Translations under genes and position numbers: made by a program
The notes under the pieces: generated by a model
Database searches by the model: none
Seen by the model: the letters and a program-made list of their open reading frames with translations, nothing else
What the model was told of the DNA's origin: nothing
NCBI RefSeq assembly: GCF_014649795.1
Contig: NZ_BMTS01000001.1
Coordinates: 186,001-250,000, forward strand
Origin: Streptomyces melanogenes
GTDB taxonomy: Bacteria; Actinomycetota; Actinomycetes; Streptomycetales; Streptomycetaceae
Direction: 5' to 3'
DNA: 64,000 nt
Part shown: piece after piece, positions 61,722 through 64,000 of the stretch
Numbering within the stretch: the stretch's first letter is position 1
Layout: each line of letters begins with the position of its first letter

Positions 61722-63083
61722 GTGAGGGACGACAGGGAGCCGGAGAGACGGCCGGGACGGCGGGGCGTCCTCCTGATGGGAGCCGGGACCCTCGGGTCCC
61801 TCGGTCTGGCCGCCTGCTCCGGCAGCGGCGGAGGCGGCGACGCGGGCGCGGCCGGCGACCCCCGCAAGGGCCGGATCACCGTCTGGTCCTGGCAGGGCCC
61901 GGCCGCCGAACTCAAGGCGCTGGTACCGGAGTTCAACAAGACGTACCCCGACATCCAGGTCACCGTCGAGGACATCGGCAACCCGGCGATCTGGGACAAG
62001 ATCACCGCCGGGATGGCGGCCGGCGGTCGGGGCCTCGCCGACGTCCTGCACATCGGCGTCGACTATCTGCCCGGTTACGTCGAGCGCTTCCCGGGCGGTC
62101 TCGCCGACCTCGCCCCGCTCGGCGCGACCACCCACAAGGACGCCTTCGCGCCCGGCCTGTGGGGGACCGTCAGCCCGGACGGCAAGCGGGTCAACGCCCT
62201 TCCCTGGGAGGCCAACTCGGCGGGCTTCTACTACCGCGCCGACCTCTTCGAGCGCGCCGGAGTCGACGTCGAGGCGCTCCAGACCTGGGACGAGACCATC
62301 GAGGCGGGCAAGAAGCTCAAGGCGAAGACCGGCGCGTACCTGCTCGGCATCGACAAGCCCGCCTCGCAGCCCGACGCCGCCAACTTCTTCCAGATGCTGC
62401 TCCAGCTCCAGGGCGCCTTCTACTTCGACCTGGAGGGGCGCATCACCCTGGACTCCCCGGCGGCCGTCCGCGCCATGACCCTGATCAAGACCATGAACGA
62501 CGCCGGTCTGGTCAGCGACCTCGCCGGCGGCTGGAACGCCCTGATGAGCTCGCTGAAGCGGGGCACGGCGGCCGTCCTGCCCTGGCCCACCTGGTTCGGC
62601 GGCGTCATCGAGGAGCAGGTCCCTGCCGAGGCAGGCAAGTGGAAGGTCCGCCTCCCTCCGGCGGTACGCCGTGGCGGCCCCACCGCCGCCACCGTGAACT
62701 CCACCCACCTCGCCATCGCGGGCAGTAGTAAACACCGGGCCGCGGCCTGGTCGTTCGTCGAGTTCGCCCTCACCCGCCCCGCCTCCCAGGTGCGGATCTA
62801 CCGGGGCAAGGGCATCGCCCCCGCCCTGATGAAGGCGTACGACGACGCCGCCTTCCACCAGCCGTCGGCGTTCTTCAGCGGCCAGCGCAAGGGCGAGACC
62901 TTCCTCGCCGCCCTGAAGGCGCCCTCCCCGGCGGTGAACTACACCTCCGACTACGCCCGGGCCCTCAAACTCGTCACCGACGCCCAGTCCAAGGTGCTCC
63001 TCAAGGGCGCCGACCCGGCGAAGGTGCTCCGCGCCGCGGCGGACGACCTGGCCCGCCAGACCGGCCGGAAGGCCGCCCGATGA
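61722..63083 (+). CDS. Sugar ABC importer substrate-binding lipoprotein
   Basis: A 453-residue SBP family 1 lipoprotein. The N-terminus has twin arginines (PGRRGVLLMG) and the lipobox LGLAAC (about 27-32). The mature domain has ITVWSWQGPAAELKALVPEF (about 51-70) and the aromatic-rich sugar site segments LPWEANSAGFYYR and VLPWPTWFG. It delivers an oligosaccharide to the permease encoded next. GTG 61722 is the start; the stop overlaps the permease ATG. Confidence 0.92.
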   Translation: MRDDREPERRPGRRGVLLMGAGTLGSLGLAACSGSGGGGDAGAAGDPRKGRITVWSWQGPAAELKALVPEFNKTYPDIQVTVEDIGNPAIWDKITAGMAAGGRGLADVLHIGVDYLPGYVERFPGGLADLAPLGATTHKDAFAPGLWGTVSPDGKRVNALPWEANSAGFYYRADLFERAGVDVEALQTWDETIEAGKKLKAKTGAYLLGIDKPASQPDAANFFQMLLQLQGAFYFDLEGRITLDSPAAVRAMTLIKTMNDAGLVSDLAGGWNALMSSLKRGTAAVLPWPTWFGGVIEEQVPAEAGKWKVRLPPAVRRGGPTAATVNSTHLAIAGSSKHRAAAWSFVEFALTRPASQVRIYRGKGIAPALMKAYDDAAFHQPSAFFSGQRKGETFLAALKAPSPAVNYTSDYARALKLVTDAQSKVLLKGADPAKVLRAAADDLARQTGRKAAR

Positions 63084-63997
63084 CGCTCGCGCCGCCCGCA
63101 CCGGCCCCGGCCAGGACCAAGGCCCCGGCCGCCCGCCCCCGTCGGCGCGGCCGGGCGGCCCCGTACCTCTTCGTCCTGCCCGCGCTGCTGCTCTTCGCCG
63201 CGTTCAAGCTGTACCCCATCGGCTGGTCCTTCGTGATGAGCCTGCACCGCACGGTCGCGGGCGTGGACACCTACGTCGGCGCCGACAACTACACCCGCAT
63301 GCTCGACGACCCGCTGATGTGGACCGCGCTGCGCAACACCGGGGTGATCCTCGCCGTCCAGGTGCCGCTGATGCTGGCGCTCGCCACCGCCCTCGCCGTG
63401 GCCCTCAACTCGACGCTCCTGCGCGGCCGTTCGCTGTTCCGGCTCGGCTTCTTCCTGCCCATGGTCACCGGCCTCGTCGCGTACGGAATCGTCTTCTCCG
63501 TCCTGCTCAACAAGGACTACGGCCTGGTCAACTGGCTCCTCGGACAGCTGGGCATCGATCCGGTGCCCTGGCTGACCGACGGGCTGTGGGCGCGGATCTC
63601 CCTCGGTCTCGCGCTGACCTGGCACTACACCGGCTACAACGCCGTGCTGCTGCTCGCCAGGCTGCAGACGATCCCGCACGAGCTGTACGACGCCGCCTCC
63701 GTCGACGGGGCGGGCGCCTTCGCCGCCTTCCGCCACGTCACGCTGCCGGGCCTGCGTCCCGCGCTGCTGCTCACCACGGTCCTGTCGACGATCGGCACGC
63801 TCCAGCTCTTCGACGAGCCGTACGTCCTCACCGGCGGCGGCCCCGACAACGCCACCCTCACCATCGGCGTGTACCTCTACCGCAACGCCTTCACCTACTT
63901 CGACTTCGGCTACGCCTCCGCCCTCGCCTACGCCCTGACCGTGCTGATCGGCCTCCTCGGCCTGCTCCAGTTCCGCCTCCTGGGAGAGAAGCCGTGA
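63080..63997 (+). CDS. Sugar ABC importer permease (MalF/UgpA-type)
   Basis: A 305-residue permease with about six helices starting near residue 31. The EAA coupling loop IPHELYDAASVDGAGAFAAFRHVTLPGLRP lies near 197-226 (split). It starts in the ATGA overlap with the binding-protein gene, and its stop overlaps a GTG that probably starts the partner permease. Confidence 0.93.
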   Translation: MTLAPPAPAPARTKAPAARPRRRGRAAPYLFVLPALLLFAAFKLYPIGWSFVMSLHRTVAGVDTYVGADNYTRMLDDPLMWTALRNTGVILAVQVPLMLALATALAVALNSTLLRGRSLFRLGFFLPMVTGLVAYGIVFSVLLNKDYGLVNWLLGQLGIDPVPWLTDGLWARISLGLALTWHYTGYNAVLLLARLQTIPHELYDAASVDGAGAFAAFRHVTLPGLRPALLLTTVLSTIGTLQLFDEPYVLTGGGPDNATLTIGVYLYRNAFTYFDFGYASALAYALTVLIGLLGLLQFRLLGEKP

Positions 63998-64000
63998 CGA
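63994..64000 (+). CDS. Start of a second sugar permease gene (cut by window end)
   Basis: GTG at 63994 overlaps the TGA at 63995-63997, the junction type used throughout this operon, with GGGAGAGAAG upstream. Only the first codons are in the window, so the MalG-type identity is inferred from operon layout. Confidence 0.4.

Overview
This is a high-GC actinobacterial chromosome segment, almost certainly from Streptomyces. The signs are very strong G/C at third codon positions, frequent GTG and TTG starts, many GTGA/ATGA start-stop overlaps, Streptomyces-type gene families, lasso and class IV lanthipeptide clusters, and AfsR-like NB-ARC proteins. Gene density is high. No rRNA, tRNA, CRISPR array, transposase or integrase was seen.

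Layout. (1) 72-5224: a cell-wall module of a D,D-carboxypeptidase and a PBP2-type transpeptidase (minus), divergent from a LysR regulator whose stop overlaps the start of a class A beta-lactamase-like serine hydrolase. (2) 5405-12006: accessory metabolic genes (DUF6907 protein, OpuCA-like ATPase, S33 hydrolase, PIG-L deacetylase, enoyl-CoA hydratase, DECR-like SDR). (3) 12069-21377: a tightly coupled six-gene operon, SLATT membrane protein, NACHT-LRR STAND NTPase, MoxR-like AAA+ ATPase, vWA-like partner, a 961-residue protein joining a helical domain, a propeller-like region and a GH13/trehalose-synthase-like domain without its catalytic residues, and a TIR-domain protein. It is the best candidate in the window for an undescribed conflict or defence system. 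An XRE-cupin regulator follows. (4) 22122-25374: quinone oxidoreductase and two acyl-CoA dehydrogenases. (5) 25483-30570: a complete peptide/nickel-type ABC importer with promoter and operator. (6) 30730-38104: secreted proteins, a small membrane protein with a winged-helix protein, DUF779, a Tat-exported molybdopterin oxidoreductase, and an MscS channel.

(7) 38105-47423: two convergent RiPP clusters. On the plus strand lie a class IV lanthionine synthetase and a 41-residue precursor, preceded by a divergent LuxR-type regulator and a small secreted peptide. On the minus strand is a complete lasso peptide cluster ordered A-C-B1-B2-ABC exporter, with a 35-residue precursor starting at TTG and a strong hairpin between A and C. 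(8) 47841-52938: a second STAND (NB-ARC-TPR) protein, a glycerophosphotransferase-like protein, a ~15-copy 7-bp tandem repeat and an L,D-transpeptidase. (9) 53084-58372: a collagen-like secreted protein, an N-terminally extended GAPDH, a strong bidirectional terminator, katG and a divergent Fur-family regulator. (10) 58389-64000: a class V aminotransferase and a secreted six-hairpin glycosidase-like protein, divergent from a sugar ABC importer cut by the window end.

How the parts may work together (inference): the LysR/PBP/beta-lactamase block resembles an AmpR-style cell-wall stress circuit. In the six-gene operon, NACHT-LRR, MoxR/vWA and propeller-pseudo-amylase proteins could sense and transduce a signal to two candidate effectors, the TIR protein (NAD hydrolysis) and the SLATT protein (membrane). 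The two RiPP clusters share one intergenic terminator, and the only exporter at the locus sits in the lasso operon.
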